Source: Chondrinema litorale
GTDB taxonomy: Bacteria; Bacteroidota; Bacteroidia; Cytophagales; Flammeovirgaceae
Assembly: GCF_026250525.1 (NCBI RefSeq)
Contig: NZ_CP111045.1
Location: forward strand, 310,001 to 374,000
Direction: 5' to 3'
Length of the DNA: 64,000 nt
Shown: positions 17,058-24,940 of the stretch, one piece after another
How the letters are laid out: the number at the start of each line of letters is the position of its first letter
Position numbering within the stretch: position 1 is the first letter of the stretch
The notes under the pieces: generated by a model
What the model was told of the DNA's origin: nothing
The model's input: the letters and a program-made list of their open reading frames with translations, nothing else
The model's database searches: none
Position numbers and translations under genes: made by a program

Positions 17058-18503
17058 ATGAAAATTAGGCAATCGTTAAGAATTATCATTTATGTATTTC
17101 CACTGGTCTTTTTTATTTATTCATGTAAATACTCAAAAAAGGAAAGCAAAGAACCCAAAGAAATAATTAGAGTTAATTACCCTGAGACCTATGAATTGGC
17201 AAATATTATTTTAGCTCTTACCGAATATGGAAAAACAGATAAATGGGAAGTAAGGCAAGGTTTCGATTATTATAATAAAGTCCAAGAGTACTTTAAACCA
17301 GTAAATGAACATCCGTTATTAGATTCTGTGAACTATTCCAGAACAAGGTGGGAAGAGTATTTAAGCTTTAGAACCGATTCATACGCATTCGAATTTGATG
17401 AAAATAACCAATTAAAAAGAAAGTTTGATTTCTATGCAAATAAAGGATTTCAACCTTTTGATAATCATTTGGATTTGATAAATGATTTTGTCCAAAAGTC
17501 GAACTTTAGAAAATTTTTTGCACAAAACAAGGACTATTATAATTCTGTAACTGACAAGTACAAGAAAACACAATACTTAAACGAAATGCGAGAATTCTTG
17601 ATAAAAGAATTTGGTGAGCAGTACTCGAACAATGAAAAATATAATGTTGTTCTTTCCCCTTTTGTCTATAGAATGAATTGCCATAGAGATATCGATTCAA
17701 TGACTGTGGCAGATTTCATAACAATTCCGGATTACGTCTTATCAGATACAATCTCAATAAATGAAAAAGATATCGCCACTTCAATTCACAATCTTTTTAC
17801 CGAAATGGATCATGGATATGTAAATCCAACTACAAATCAATATAAAGAATTGGTTAACAAAAATTTCAACGCCGATTTGTGGGATAATGAAAGTGGGTAC
17901 AATGAAAATGATGGATTTGGAGTATTTAACGAATATATGACTTGGGCGGTTTATGATATTTTCTTGAAAAAATATTTCCCTGATATTGCAAATGAAGTCG
18001 GTTTAAATTGGAGTTTTCAAAACGAAAGTAGAGGTTTTGAATATTCTCAACTATTCACTCAACAGCTTTTGAGTTTATATAATAAAAAGAAAAATGGAGA
18101 AACTTTGAATGACTTATATTCTAAAATGCTTAAATGGTCTTCTGAAATACAAAAAGACTTGTCAAAACCAAAAATAATATCACCAAAGGATTCAACATCC
18201 ATTAATTTTTCCGAGAAAACTAAAATTGCTATTTCATTTTCAGAGCCAATTAAAAAAAATGACACCATAACAATGATTTTATCAGATGGAAAAAACTTAA
18301 GAAAAGTTATTGACTTAAATGGTACTGATAACAAACTAAAATGGACAGAAAACGGTAAAACAGTAGAATTTGAAATTAATTTACCTAATAATCGTAATGC
18401 CTATTATTTACAGTTCAATTGGTGGGGAACAATACATCCGCTTATAAGTGAAAAAGGAGTATTGATAAAAAGTGCAAGTTATTTTAAAGTAATTAATGAA
18501 TAA
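17058..18503 (+). CDS. DUF4932-like lipoprotein
   Basis: A 481-residue protein with a lipoprotein leader (FFIYSCKYSKK, lipobox Cys about residue 23). The central region, with SIHNLFTEMDHGYVNP at about 242-257, resembles the DUF4932 family, where an HExxH-type zinc motif is followed by a VNP motif. Here the first His is replaced (TEMDH), so metal-dependent catalysis is doubtful. The last about 110 residues form an Ig-like/bacterial domain with SFSEPIKKND. Probably anchored to the outer membrane and facing the periplasm or outside. Neighbours are also exported proteins but are spaced 90-180 nt apart, so they are likely separate units. Confidence 0.65.
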   Translation: MKIRQSLRIIIYVFPLVFFIYSCKYSKKESKEPKEIIRVNYPETYELANIILALTEYGKTDKWEVRQGFDYYNKVQEYFKPVNEHPLLDSVNYSRTRWEEYLSFRTDSYAFEFDENNQLKRKFDFYANKGFQPFDNHLDLINDFVQKSNFRKFFAQNKDYYNSVTDKYKKTQYLNEMREFLIKEFGEQYSNNEKYNVVLSPFVYRMNCHRDIDSMTVADFITIPDYVLSDTISINEKDIATSIHNLFTEMDHGYVNPTTNQYKELVNKNFNADLWDNESGYNENDGFGVFNEYMTWAVYDIFLKKYFPDIANEVGLNWSFQNESRGFEYSQLFTQQLLSLYNKKKNGETLNDLYSKMLKWSSEIQKDLSKPKIISPKDSTSINFSEKTKIAISFSEPIKKNDTITMILSDGKNLRKVIDLNGTDNKLKWTENGKTVEFEINLPNNRNAYYLQFNWWGTIHPLISEKGVLIKSASYFKVINE

Positions 18504-18593
18504 AATCTTTGTCTGACATCATATCTGAAATTATCGATTCAAGCTCTTAAACGAAAATGAATTTTATAAATTTAAATCAGTATCAAACTAAAT

Positions 18594-19625
18594 ATGACTA
18601 CAAAGCTTTTTTCTCTTATCGTTATGGTGATACTAGGAGCATCATCGTTTCTTTCCACTTTTGCCCAAGACACTATTTTCTGTGCCGATTTGAATCAGCC
18701 TGAATTCGAGAATTACGACCTTTTCAATCAGGATCTGAAAAGCAAGAAATTGATCATACTGGGAGAGATGCATTATAAGGCATCAAATCCAATTATACAG
18801 GCAGAGCTATTCATACACTTAAACAAAGAATTCGGTGTAAGACACTTGCTCATTGAGTTTGGGCACGCCGAAGCCTATCTCTACAATCGGTACCTCCAAA
18901 CAGGCAGTGAATGGTATCTCGACCATACCTCTCCTGGCTTAGGTAATTCCAAAGAATTTTATAACAGCATGAAAAAGCTATACAAGTATAATCTGGAATT
19001 GAATAAGGATAAGAAATTGGTCGTCCATGGACTTGACTTTGAGAGGGAACCAGGGCTTTCAGCAACATTATACGAATTATTGTCAAACTATACCGACCCG
19101 CAAGTAGAAAGTTTGCGGGATTCTATTTATGAACGATTGGATACTATTGGATTAGAACGGGACACCAAAGAATACAGTCATTACCTGAAGGGTAAGATAG
19201 GTGAGCTGTCCTTACCAAACGATGAGAACAAAAGAATAATTGACAAAATCCTAAATAATGAATCTTACTTTGTTAACTTATCTCAGAGAGACAAATATAT
19301 GGTCAAACATTTTATGGAGCTCGATACGACTCAGGAAGCTTATCTAGGGAAATTTGGTATTGCGCATACTATGCTTAATGCCGTCAATGGATTCACGGCC
19401 TTGCTCAACAATATGGAACAATACAAAAACAATATATCGGTCATACAGATGTATTACCCAAATTCAGAAGAAAATAGTCCTTTGAACGACCTGAGCGACT
19501 GTCCCGTTTTTCTTTTTCGGCCAGATACTTTTGATAAAAAGTCCAATATATACAGGTTTTTTAATGATAGAAGTCAATGGGTATTAGTACTGAAAGATCA
19601 AAATCGCTCTACTAAACGAGATTAG
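18594..19625 (+). CDS. Exported EreA/ChaN-like (TIKI superfamily) protein
   Basis: A 343-residue protein with a Sec leader ending STFAQ. The sequence KLIILGEMHYKASNPI followed by LLIEFGHAEAYLYNRYL, and later KLVVHGLDFERE, matches the erythromycin-esterase/ChaN/TraB-like fold, in which a GExH motif and a Glu-rich helix form a putative metal or active site. Enzymatic activity of the exported Bacteroidota members is unknown, so a macrolide-resistance role should not be assumed. Transcribed alone; downstream the ISKra4-like element begins about 100 nt later. Confidence 0.7.
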   Translation: MTTKLFSLIVMVILGASSFLSTFAQDTIFCADLNQPEFENYDLFNQDLKSKKLIILGEMHYKASNPIIQAELFIHLNKEFGVRHLLIEFGHAEAYLYNRYLQTGSEWYLDHTSPGLGNSKEFYNSMKKLYKYNLELNKDKKLVVHGLDFEREPGLSATLYELLSNYTDPQVESLRDSIYERLDTIGLERDTKEYSHYLKGKIGELSLPNDENKRIIDKILNNESYFVNLSQRDKYMVKHFMELDTTQEAYLGKFGIAHTMLNAVNGFTALLNNMEQYKNNISVIQMYYPNSEENSPLNDLSDCPVFLFRPDTFDKKSNIYRFFNDRSQWVLVLKDQNRSTKRD

Positions 19626-19637
19626 ACATTATTAGAG

Positions 19638-19729
19638 TCACACAGCTTCATTTTCAGGAATTTTTTCAATATCCAATTCATTGGAATCCGTAATTTGATT
19701 TATTGACCAAATCAATTGGCTAATCAATA
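19638..19729 (-). pseudogene. C-terminal gene remnant cut by the ISKra4-like element
   Basis: A minus-strand frame reading SINQITDSNELDIEKIPENEAV and a stop ends at 19638. When the ISKra4-like element and one copy of its 8-bp duplication are removed, the frame continues into 23719-23770 as a hydrophobic segment (SGFSFIIYILISQLIW). This suggests the tail of a membrane protein whose 5' part was lost at the next element's boundary. Identity unknown. Confidence 0.35.
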
Positions 19730-19923
19730 GGGTGCAGGACAAACTTCCCTTCTTGACTTTTGATTCTTGATTTATCAAGGATAATGGCTATCTTGTAATA
19801 GTACAAACCAAAAAAATCTTACAAATGAAAGAAGATGCCATCACCCAGAAAATAGCCAATAAACTCAAGGCATGGAAAGCGTCCCAAAAAGGTCAAACGG
19901 ACTTCTATGAATATGAAAAGAGC

Positions 19924-19937
19924 CGCTCTGGAAGAGC
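19924..19937 (+). repeat. 14-nt snap-back mini-insertion in ISKra4 gene
   Basis: Insert CGCTCTGGAAGAGC after AAGAGC. Removing it restores the family frame YEYEKSFVETWLKLGKEVLQ. Structure: AGAGC, C, GCTCT (inverted copy), GGA, AGAGC (direct copy). It shares this formula with the insert at 29926-29939. Confidence 0.75.
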
Positions 19938-20377
19938 TTTGTGGAAACATGGCTGAAACTGGGCAAGGAGGTTTTGCAGGATGGTCTCGATAATGGGAAC
20001 TATAAGAAGAATACGAAAAAAAAGTAAAGACCAGTATGGGTACGATGGTCATGGACAAAAAAGATCCACTGGGCAACTGTCCGAACAGATTCAGGATAAG
20101 TGGTTACCTACAGGAACTGATTACTTTTTTGGGTAGTGACCACGTATTTGCAGAGGCCAGTGAAACCCTTGATAAGCTTTTAGGGGTGAAGGTAAGTGCC
20201 AAACAAGTGGAAAGGGTCAGCGAGAAGATAGGTCAGATATTAGAAGACGAACAGGCGGTACAAGCAGGGAATGAAGAAAACGTGGGGACATTCGAAATAA
20301 TCTCTAAACCCAACTACACCTATGTCCAGATGGACGGCTCGATGCTGTTCACCAGAGAAGATGGTTGGAAAGAGGTG

Positions 20378-20392
20378 GATCGCCACGCGACC
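20378..20392 (+). repeat. 15-nt hairpin mini-insertion (GATCGC class) in ISKra4 gene
   Basis: GATCGCCACGCGACC adds residues DRHAT between WKEV and KLGRVF, which are contiguous in the family. With the preceding GTG it forms the hairpin GTGG-ATCG-CCAC followed by GCG. Same class as 24156-24171 and 24337-24352. Confidence 0.65.
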
Positions 20393-20606
20393 AAACTTGG
20401 CAGGGTATTCCAAATACCTGTTGAGGAAACCCAGAAGGATACCCCACCGAAGATAGGCCATAGGAACAGCAGATGTCTTTTTACCACGGTTACAATGTAT
20501 CATACCCAAAGTGGAACACCCTATATTCATCGCCGATGGGGCTAGTTGGATATGAAAATGGGTAATAGAGAAATATCCAAATGCCGTTCAGGTATTGGAC
20601 TATTTT

Positions 20607-20618
20607 GCGGCTGCAAGC
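20607..20618 (+). repeat. 12-nt mini-insertion GCGGCTGCAAGC in ISKra4 gene
   Basis: The insert adds AAAS between DYF and HAMEYA in frame. The identical 12-mer is inserted at 27060-27071 in an unrelated (IS21) gene, and a two-base variant lies at 24211-24222. Confidence 0.7.
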
Positions 20619-21021
20619 CACGCCATGGAATATGCCCATGACTTTGCCAAAGTAGCTTTCAAGGAAAAAGTGGAATATGATAACTGGATAGGCGGTGTAG
20701 AGAACTATCTGCTCACTGACCGTGTGGAGGCACTCACAAGACATTTTGATTGGATTGCAGATAGGGTGCTTGCATATAATTATTGATCTTGACCACCCCC
20801 AATTATCAAGCAGACCACTAGCAATTATGATATTGACCACCCCTTTAGCGCTTTGAGAGCGGTGGTCAAAAAAGCTATAATTATCAAACTGACCACTCAA
20901 TATCAGGGTGGTCAAGATGATAATAATTATGATGCTGACCACCCCATTATCCCCGTCCTTCCGTGCTTTGTTTGCGGTAGCAACCAAACTACCGCAAGAT
21001 ATGGCAGGAAAGATATTGAAC

Positions 21022-22545
21022 ATGAACAAGTTAAAACAGATCATCAGGTTACGGGAACAGGGCATGGGTATCCAGACGATATCCAAGGGTCTTGGTGTCT
21101 CCCGTAACACGATAAAAAAATACCTGGCCCTGATCAAGGGCTCTGGCCATGATACAAAGACACTACTGGAGAAAGATGAGGTTGAACTGGAGGCCCTACT
21201 GGTATCCCCTCCACCAGATGAAGAAGAGCGTAAGCTCAATCTGGAAGCGATGAGACCCTATATCGAGAAGGAACTTCCCAGGACCGGAGTGAGCCGCTGG
21301 CTGCTCTGGACGGAATATATGCAGAAAAACCCCGGTGGTTACAGCTACTCCCATTTCTGCAACCACATCCGAAGTTGGAAGGCAGGCAAGGATGCCACCA
21401 TGCACCTGGAACATTCCCCTGGTGACAAGATGTTCATCGACTTCACGGGGAAGAAGCTACACTGGGTGGACAGGGAAACGGGGGAACTGCACGAGGTAGA
21501 GGTCTATGTGGCCATACTTGGCTATAGCCAGTTGACCTTTGTCAAAGCGGTCCCCTCACAAAAAAAGGAAGACTTCATCGGTGCCACACAGGATGCCCTC
21601 CATTATTTCGGTGGTGTACCACGGTTACTCGTACCTGATAATCTCAAGGCAGCCGTACACAAAGCCAGTAAATATGAGGCAGACCTCAATACTGACTTTG
21701 CCGATATGGCCAACCACTATGGTACGGCCGTACTCCCGACAAGGAGTTACCGCCCACGTGACAAGGCATTGGTGGAGAACGCCGTCCGTATTGCCTATTC
21801 CCGCATCTATGCCCCATTGCGTGACAACACCTTCCATTCCCTACAGGAACTCAATTTGGCCATATCACAGCTCTTGGAACAGCACAATGATATGCACTTC
21901 CAAAAAGAGGCCATCAGCCGAAGGGAAAGGTTCAAAAAAGAGGAGAAGGAAAAACTGGGGCCACTGCCGATATCCCGTTATGAGTTGAAGCTTTTCAAGT
22001 ACTGCACCGTGATGAAGAACGCCCATGTATCCCTGTTGGAGGACAAGCATTACTATAGTGTACCCTATCGCTTCATCGCCAAGAAGGTCAAACTGGTGTA
22101 CTCCGCTTCCCAGGTCTCGGTCTACTATAAAGGGGAACGTATCGCCTTCCATCGTAGGGATATGCGTTGCCATGTCTACACCACCGTCAAGGAGCATATG
22201 CCCTCCACCCATCGCTTTGTATCTGAATGGAACCCACAAAAGTTCCTTTCATGGGCAGCGGGCATCCACCCCGATGTCAAGGATTTTATAACGGCTGTGA
22301 TGGAAAGGAAACGCCATCCAGAGCAGGCCTACCGCAGCTGTGTGGGCATCCTGTCATTTGATAAAAAAGTGGGCAGGGAACGGTTCCTTGCAGCCATAAG
22401 ACGGGCTGCCGACTTTGGTGCCTATGATTACAGGACCGTGGACCGTATCCTGAAAAGTGGACTGGAAAAATTGCCCAAGGAAAACAATGGACAGCAAACA
22501 CTGCCCTTCCATGATAATATCAGGGGCAGCAAAGATTACAGATAA
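21022..22545 (+). CDS. istA: IS21 transposase IstA
   Basis: A 507-residue transposase. It has an N-terminal helix-turn-helix (MNKLKQIIRLREQGMGIQTI to SRNTIKKYL). The rve-type DDE core has GDKMFIDFTGKKLHWV (first Asp), VPDNLKAAVHKASKYE (second Asp) and RDKALVENAVRIAYSRI (Glu). A C-terminal Mu-transposase-like region follows. The start at 21022 follows an AGGAAAG box; the in-frame ATG at 21001 is a possible alternative. IstB begins 24 nt after the stop. IstA binds the end repeats and catalyses strand transfer with the ATPase IstB. Confidence 0.92.
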   Translation: MNKLKQIIRLREQGMGIQTISKGLGVSRNTIKKYLALIKGSGHDTKTLLEKDEVELEALLVSPPPDEEERKLNLEAMRPYIEKELPRTGVSRWLLWTEYMQKNPGGYSYSHFCNHIRSWKAGKDATMHLEHSPGDKMFIDFTGKKLHWVDRETGELHEVEVYVAILGYSQLTFVKAVPSQKKEDFIGATQDALHYFGGVPRLLVPDNLKAAVHKASKYEADLNTDFADMANHYGTAVLPTRSYRPRDKALVENAVRIAYSRIYAPLRDNTFHSLQELNLAISQLLEQHNDMHFQKEAISRRERFKKEEKEKLGPLPISRYELKLFKYCTVMKNAHVSLLEDKHYYSVPYRFIAKKVKLVYSASQVSVYYKGERIAFHRRDMRCHVYTTVKEHMPSTHRFVSEWNPQKFLSWAAGIHPDVKDFITAVMERKRHPEQAYRSCVGILSFDKKVGRERFLAAIRRAADFGAYDYRTVDRILKSGLEKLPKENNGQQTLPFHDNIRGSKDYR

Positions 22546-22569
22546 CTATTTTTTAACCCTAAATAATAA

Positions 22570-23304
22570 ATGAACATGGATACTACGGTATTGAAAAAAT
22601 TGTCGCAGATGCGCTTTTATGGCATGCAACATGCCTACAAAGCACTACTGGAAAACGGTAAACAGGATGCATTGACCAATGATGAGATGATCGCTCTATT
22701 GGTACAGGCCGAATGGGAGGACAGGGAGAACCGCAAGATAGGGCGCTATCTAAAGTCTGCCAAGTTCCGTTATCCGGCCAGTGTGGAGGAACTCGACCTC
22801 ACTGCACAACGTGGCCTTGACAGGACATTGATGTTGCGCCTTGCCGACTGCACTTTCGTTCAACGGAAGGAAAATGTACTCATTACAGGACCTACCGGGG
22901 CAGGTAAAAGTTACATCGCCTCTGCATTGGGGCATCAGGCCTGTATGTCAGGCCACAGGGCACTGTATTTCAATGCACAGAAGATGTTCCCCCAACTCAA
23001 TATGTCCAAGGCAGATGGCACCTATCTCAAGCAGTTGGCCAGGATAGAAAAACATGAACTGCTTATCATAGACGATTTTGGCTTACAGCCCCTAGATGCC
23101 AACTCAAGGATGATGCTATTGGAGGTCCTAGAAGATAGGCATGGAGTGAAATCTACCATTATGGCCTCTCAGTTGCCAGTGGCAAGTTGGTATGATGTCA
23201 TAGGGGATAGCACGATTGCGGACGCTATTTTAGATAGATTGCTCAATTCTTCCCATAGGATAGAACTCAAGGGGGAATCCATGAGGAAGGTCAAAGTAAA
23301 ATGA
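22570..23304 (+). CDS. istB: IS21 helper ATPase IstB
   Basis: A 244-residue AAA+ ATPase of the DnaC/IstB type: Walker A GPTGAGKSYIASALG, Walker B LLIIDDFG, and the sensor region TIMASQLPVASWYDVIGD followed by DRLLNSSHRIEL. It acts with IstA to select target DNA. Length and motifs are complete. It forms an operon with istA (24-nt gap). Confidence 0.93.
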   Translation: MNMDTTVLKKLSQMRFYGMQHAYKALLENGKQDALTNDEMIALLVQAEWEDRENRKIGRYLKSAKFRYPASVEELDLTAQRGLDRTLMLRLADCTFVQRKENVLITGPTGAGKSYIASALGHQACMSGHRALYFNAQKMFPQLNMSKADGTYLKQLARIEKHELLIIDDFGLQPLDANSRMMLLEVLEDRHGVKSTIMASQLPVASWYDVIGDSTIADAILDRLLNSSHRIELKGESMRKVKVK

Positions 23305-23935
23305 TTTGGTTACATTTGTAGGAACAGCCATCAAAAAGTATGGATAGGTACAGGGAAAAGTAAGGGGTGGTCAAGATGATAATTCCGGTGGTCAGCATCA
23401 TAATTATATGCAGGGTGCTACCTGAAAGTCTCCCGATGTTGTTGAGACTCAAGGAGTATTACCTGAAGAATCTGCATAGGATGTACTACGGCACATTACG
23501 GAATAATGGGGTGTTCATCGGCAGCGGAGCCATCGAATCGGCCCATAGGAATGTAATACAGAAAAGACTTAAATTATCGGGTCAAAGATGGAGCAAGAAA
23601 GGGGCACAAGCTATGCTCCAACTCAGGGTAACCAAAAAAAGTGCAAATTGGGACAAGGTAATCAATATCATAAGAACTGGAAAAACTGCCGCTTAATCAG
23701 GAAGTTTGTCGTGCACCCAATCAATATATAAATAATAAAAGAAAAACCTGAATTTGCGATTGCGATATGTAATCAGCAACTTAGTACCATCAAATTTTGG
23801 CAAGTGTAAATCATCACTTTGCAAATCAGGAAAAAGTCTTCATTTTTAGGTTGCGAAACTCAAAAAACGAAGGCAATGAATAAAAACCAAAAAGTTTTTA
23901 TGTGGTACAAAATTAAAGAATTAAAACAACAGGGT

Positions 23936-23949
23936 GCTCCACACCGGAA
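23936..23949 (+). repeat. 14-nt mini-insertion in dead istA
   Basis: GCTCCACACCGGAA lies between CAG GGT and CTT AAT AAA. Removing it gives KQQGLNKSQISRELQLDRGT in frame. The context GGGTGCTCCACACCGG resembles the insert context at 29541-29555 (GGGTGGGCCTCACAGG). Confidence 0.65.
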
Positions 23950-24155
23950 CTTAATAAAAGTCAAATTAGTAGAGAACTTCAGCTTGATAGAGGTACAGTT
24001 CGAAAGTATCTCCAGATGGATGAACAAAGCTTTTCGACATGGATTAGTCAGCCCAGACGTATGCCCAAAAAACTATCCCAGTATTATAAATATGTAAAAA
24101 ATTTACTGGAATCTACTCCATACCTCTCTGCAGCTCAAGTTGAAGATCGTCTAAA

Positions 24156-24171
24156 TCGGATCGCCGAAGCG
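24156..24171 (+). repeat. 16-nt hairpin mini-insertion (GATCGC class)
   Basis: TCGGATCGCCGAAGCG splits a Lys codon (AA|A); removal gives DRLKETYQDLPEV. Hairpin TCGG-ATCG-CCGA followed by a GCG tail. It differs by one base from the insert at 24337-24352. Confidence 0.7.
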
Positions 24172-24210
24172 AGAGACATATCAAGATTTACCTGAAGTGG
24201 ATAGTAAAAC

Positions 24211-24222
24211 GCGGTTGCAAAC
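24211..24222 (+). repeat. 12-nt mini-insertion GCGGTTGCAAAC
   Basis: Sits between AGTAAAAC and AGTG; removal gives DSKTVYNFVKSIRQQ in frame. Variant of the 12-mer at 20607-20618 and 27060-27071 (GCGGYTGCAARC). Confidence 0.7.
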
Positions 24223-24336
24223 AGTGTATAACTTTGTAAAATCCATTAGGCAGCAACATGATATCCTAAAGTATAAAGTAAAAAAGGAGCGAATATATGA
24301 GAAACTACCGGAAGTAGCTTTTGGAAGTGAAGCTCA

Positions 24337-24352
24337 TCGGATCGCCGACGCG
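24337..24352 (+). repeat. 16-nt hairpin mini-insertion (GATCGC class)
   Basis: TCGGATCGCCGACGCG splits a Gln codon (CA|A); removal gives GSEAQCDFGEYNMQT, as expected for IstA. Nearly identical to the insert 181 nt upstream. Confidence 0.72.
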
Positions 24353-24410
24353 ATGTGACTTTGGCGAATATAATATGCAGACAGTCTCAGGTCGGAGGAT
24401 TAAGATTTAT

Positions 24411-24425
24411 CGCAACGGCGACCGT
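24411..24425 (-). repeat. 15-nt hairpin mini-insertion, GATCGC class in inverse orientation
   Basis: CGCAACGGCGACCGT lies between RRIKIY and FFVMVLSRSR. Its reverse complement ACGGTCGCCGTTGCG aligns with the other GATCGC-class inserts (hairpin ACGG/CCGT, GCG tail). In frame, adding RNGDR. Confidence 0.6.
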
Positions 24426-24480
24426 TTTTTCGTAATGGTTCTTTCACGTTCTCGCTATAAGTATGTTTATTTCTCGGCCA

Positions 24481-24494
24481 GATTGGCCAACAGT
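24481..24494 (+). repeat. 14-nt mini-insertion in dead istA
   Basis: GATTGGCCAACAGT lies between YFSA and PFTSKTAVYAHE, with boundaries uncertain by a few bases. Together with the preceding GGCCA it forms GGCCA-GAT-TGGCC. Removal restores the frame. Confidence 0.55.
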
Positions 24495-24580
24495 GCCCAT
24501 TTACAAGTAAAACAGCTGTTTATGCCCATGAGTTAGCCTTTGAATACTTTCAAGGTATTCCTAACAAAATTATTTATGAT

Positions 24581-24595
24581 CGCACGGCGAACCGT
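24581..24595 (-). repeat. 15-nt hairpin mini-insertion, GATCGC class in inverse orientation
   Basis: CGCACGGCGAACCGT lies between IYD and QDKVFIKND. The reverse complement ACGGTTCGCCGTGCG is a hairpin with a TTCG loop. Sister of 24411-24425. Confidence 0.65.
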
Positions 24596-24940
24596 CAAGA
24601 TAAAGTCTTTATTAAGAACGATAACCTGGGCGATTTTTTATTAACAGATAATTTTAGGGGCTTCTGTCAACAAGAAGGTTTTGAAGTTGTTTTTTGTAGA
24701 AAATCCGATCCAGAATCGAAAGGGAAAGTAGAAAGGGCCTCCTTGAAAATTGATTAAGACCAATAAAAAATAAGAGTTGGATAGATAAAGTTCAGCTTTT
24801 TTTTGTTTCAAATCTTGGTACCTGCTGTTTTGGACTATTTAAAAAGTACAATACTGTGAGTAATCCTATTGATAAAACTGGAAAATATTGCTTTTGGATA
24901 GTATAGACACACTCATCCCATAGGCTTTTCAGCTTTAGGT

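Larger units (their letters stand above)
20771..23411 (+). mobile_element. IS21-family insertion sequence, intact
   Basis: A 2641-bp element starting TGCATATAATTAT and ending in its inverse ATAATTATATGCA, flanked by the 7-bp duplication GGGTGCT (20764-20770, 23412-23418; 8 bp if the terminal A is counted). Multiple copies of TTGACCACC/GGTGGTCA occur in direct and inverted orientation near both ends, the usual IS21 pattern of transposase-binding sites. It carries intact istA and istB and is inserted in the ISKra4-like transposase. The gene pair is visibly more GC-rich than surrounding host genes, which suggests recent arrival. Confidence 0.92.
19825..23696 (+). pseudogene. ISKra4-family transposase, interrupted and decayed
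   Basis: The coding sequence starts at 19825 (MKEDAITQKIANKLKAWKAS) and ends at 23696. The central part contains GPLGNCPN-like DPLGNCPNRF, the DDE-type YVQMDGSMLFTREDGWKEV and FIADGASWI. The C-terminal part GSGAIESAHRNVIQKRLKLSG lies after the IS21 insertion. Removing the IS21 element and one copy of GGGTGCT rejoins IADRVL to PESLPM in frame. Remaining lesions are a 14-nt insertion (19924-19937), in-frame mini-insertions at 20378-20392 and 20607-20618, a frameshift before about 20480 and a Trp-to-stop change near 20555. The gene is non-functional. Confidence 0.85.
19730..23718 (+). mobile_element. Dead ISKra4-like element with a nested IS21 element
   Basis: Terminal inverted repeats GGGTGCAGGACAAACTTCC (19730-19748) and, inverted, GGAAGTTTGTCGTGCACCC (23700-23718) differ at one base. 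The flanks carry a perfect 8-bp duplication AATCAATA (19722-19729 and 23719-23726). The transposase inside is interrupted by an IS21-family element (20771-23411) and by several small lesions. Element identity rests on transposase motifs. Confidence 0.85.

Noticed and set aside
18594..19625. Annotating the EreA-like protein as macrolide resistance
   Set aside because: Only fold-level similarity is visible and the protein is exported; the superfamily is broad and mostly uncharacterised.
20771..20950. Repeated TTGACCACC/GGTGGTCA units taken for a CRISPR or iteron array
   Set aside because: Spacing is irregular and orientation mixed, and they lie at the ends of an IS21 element, where such binding sites are expected.
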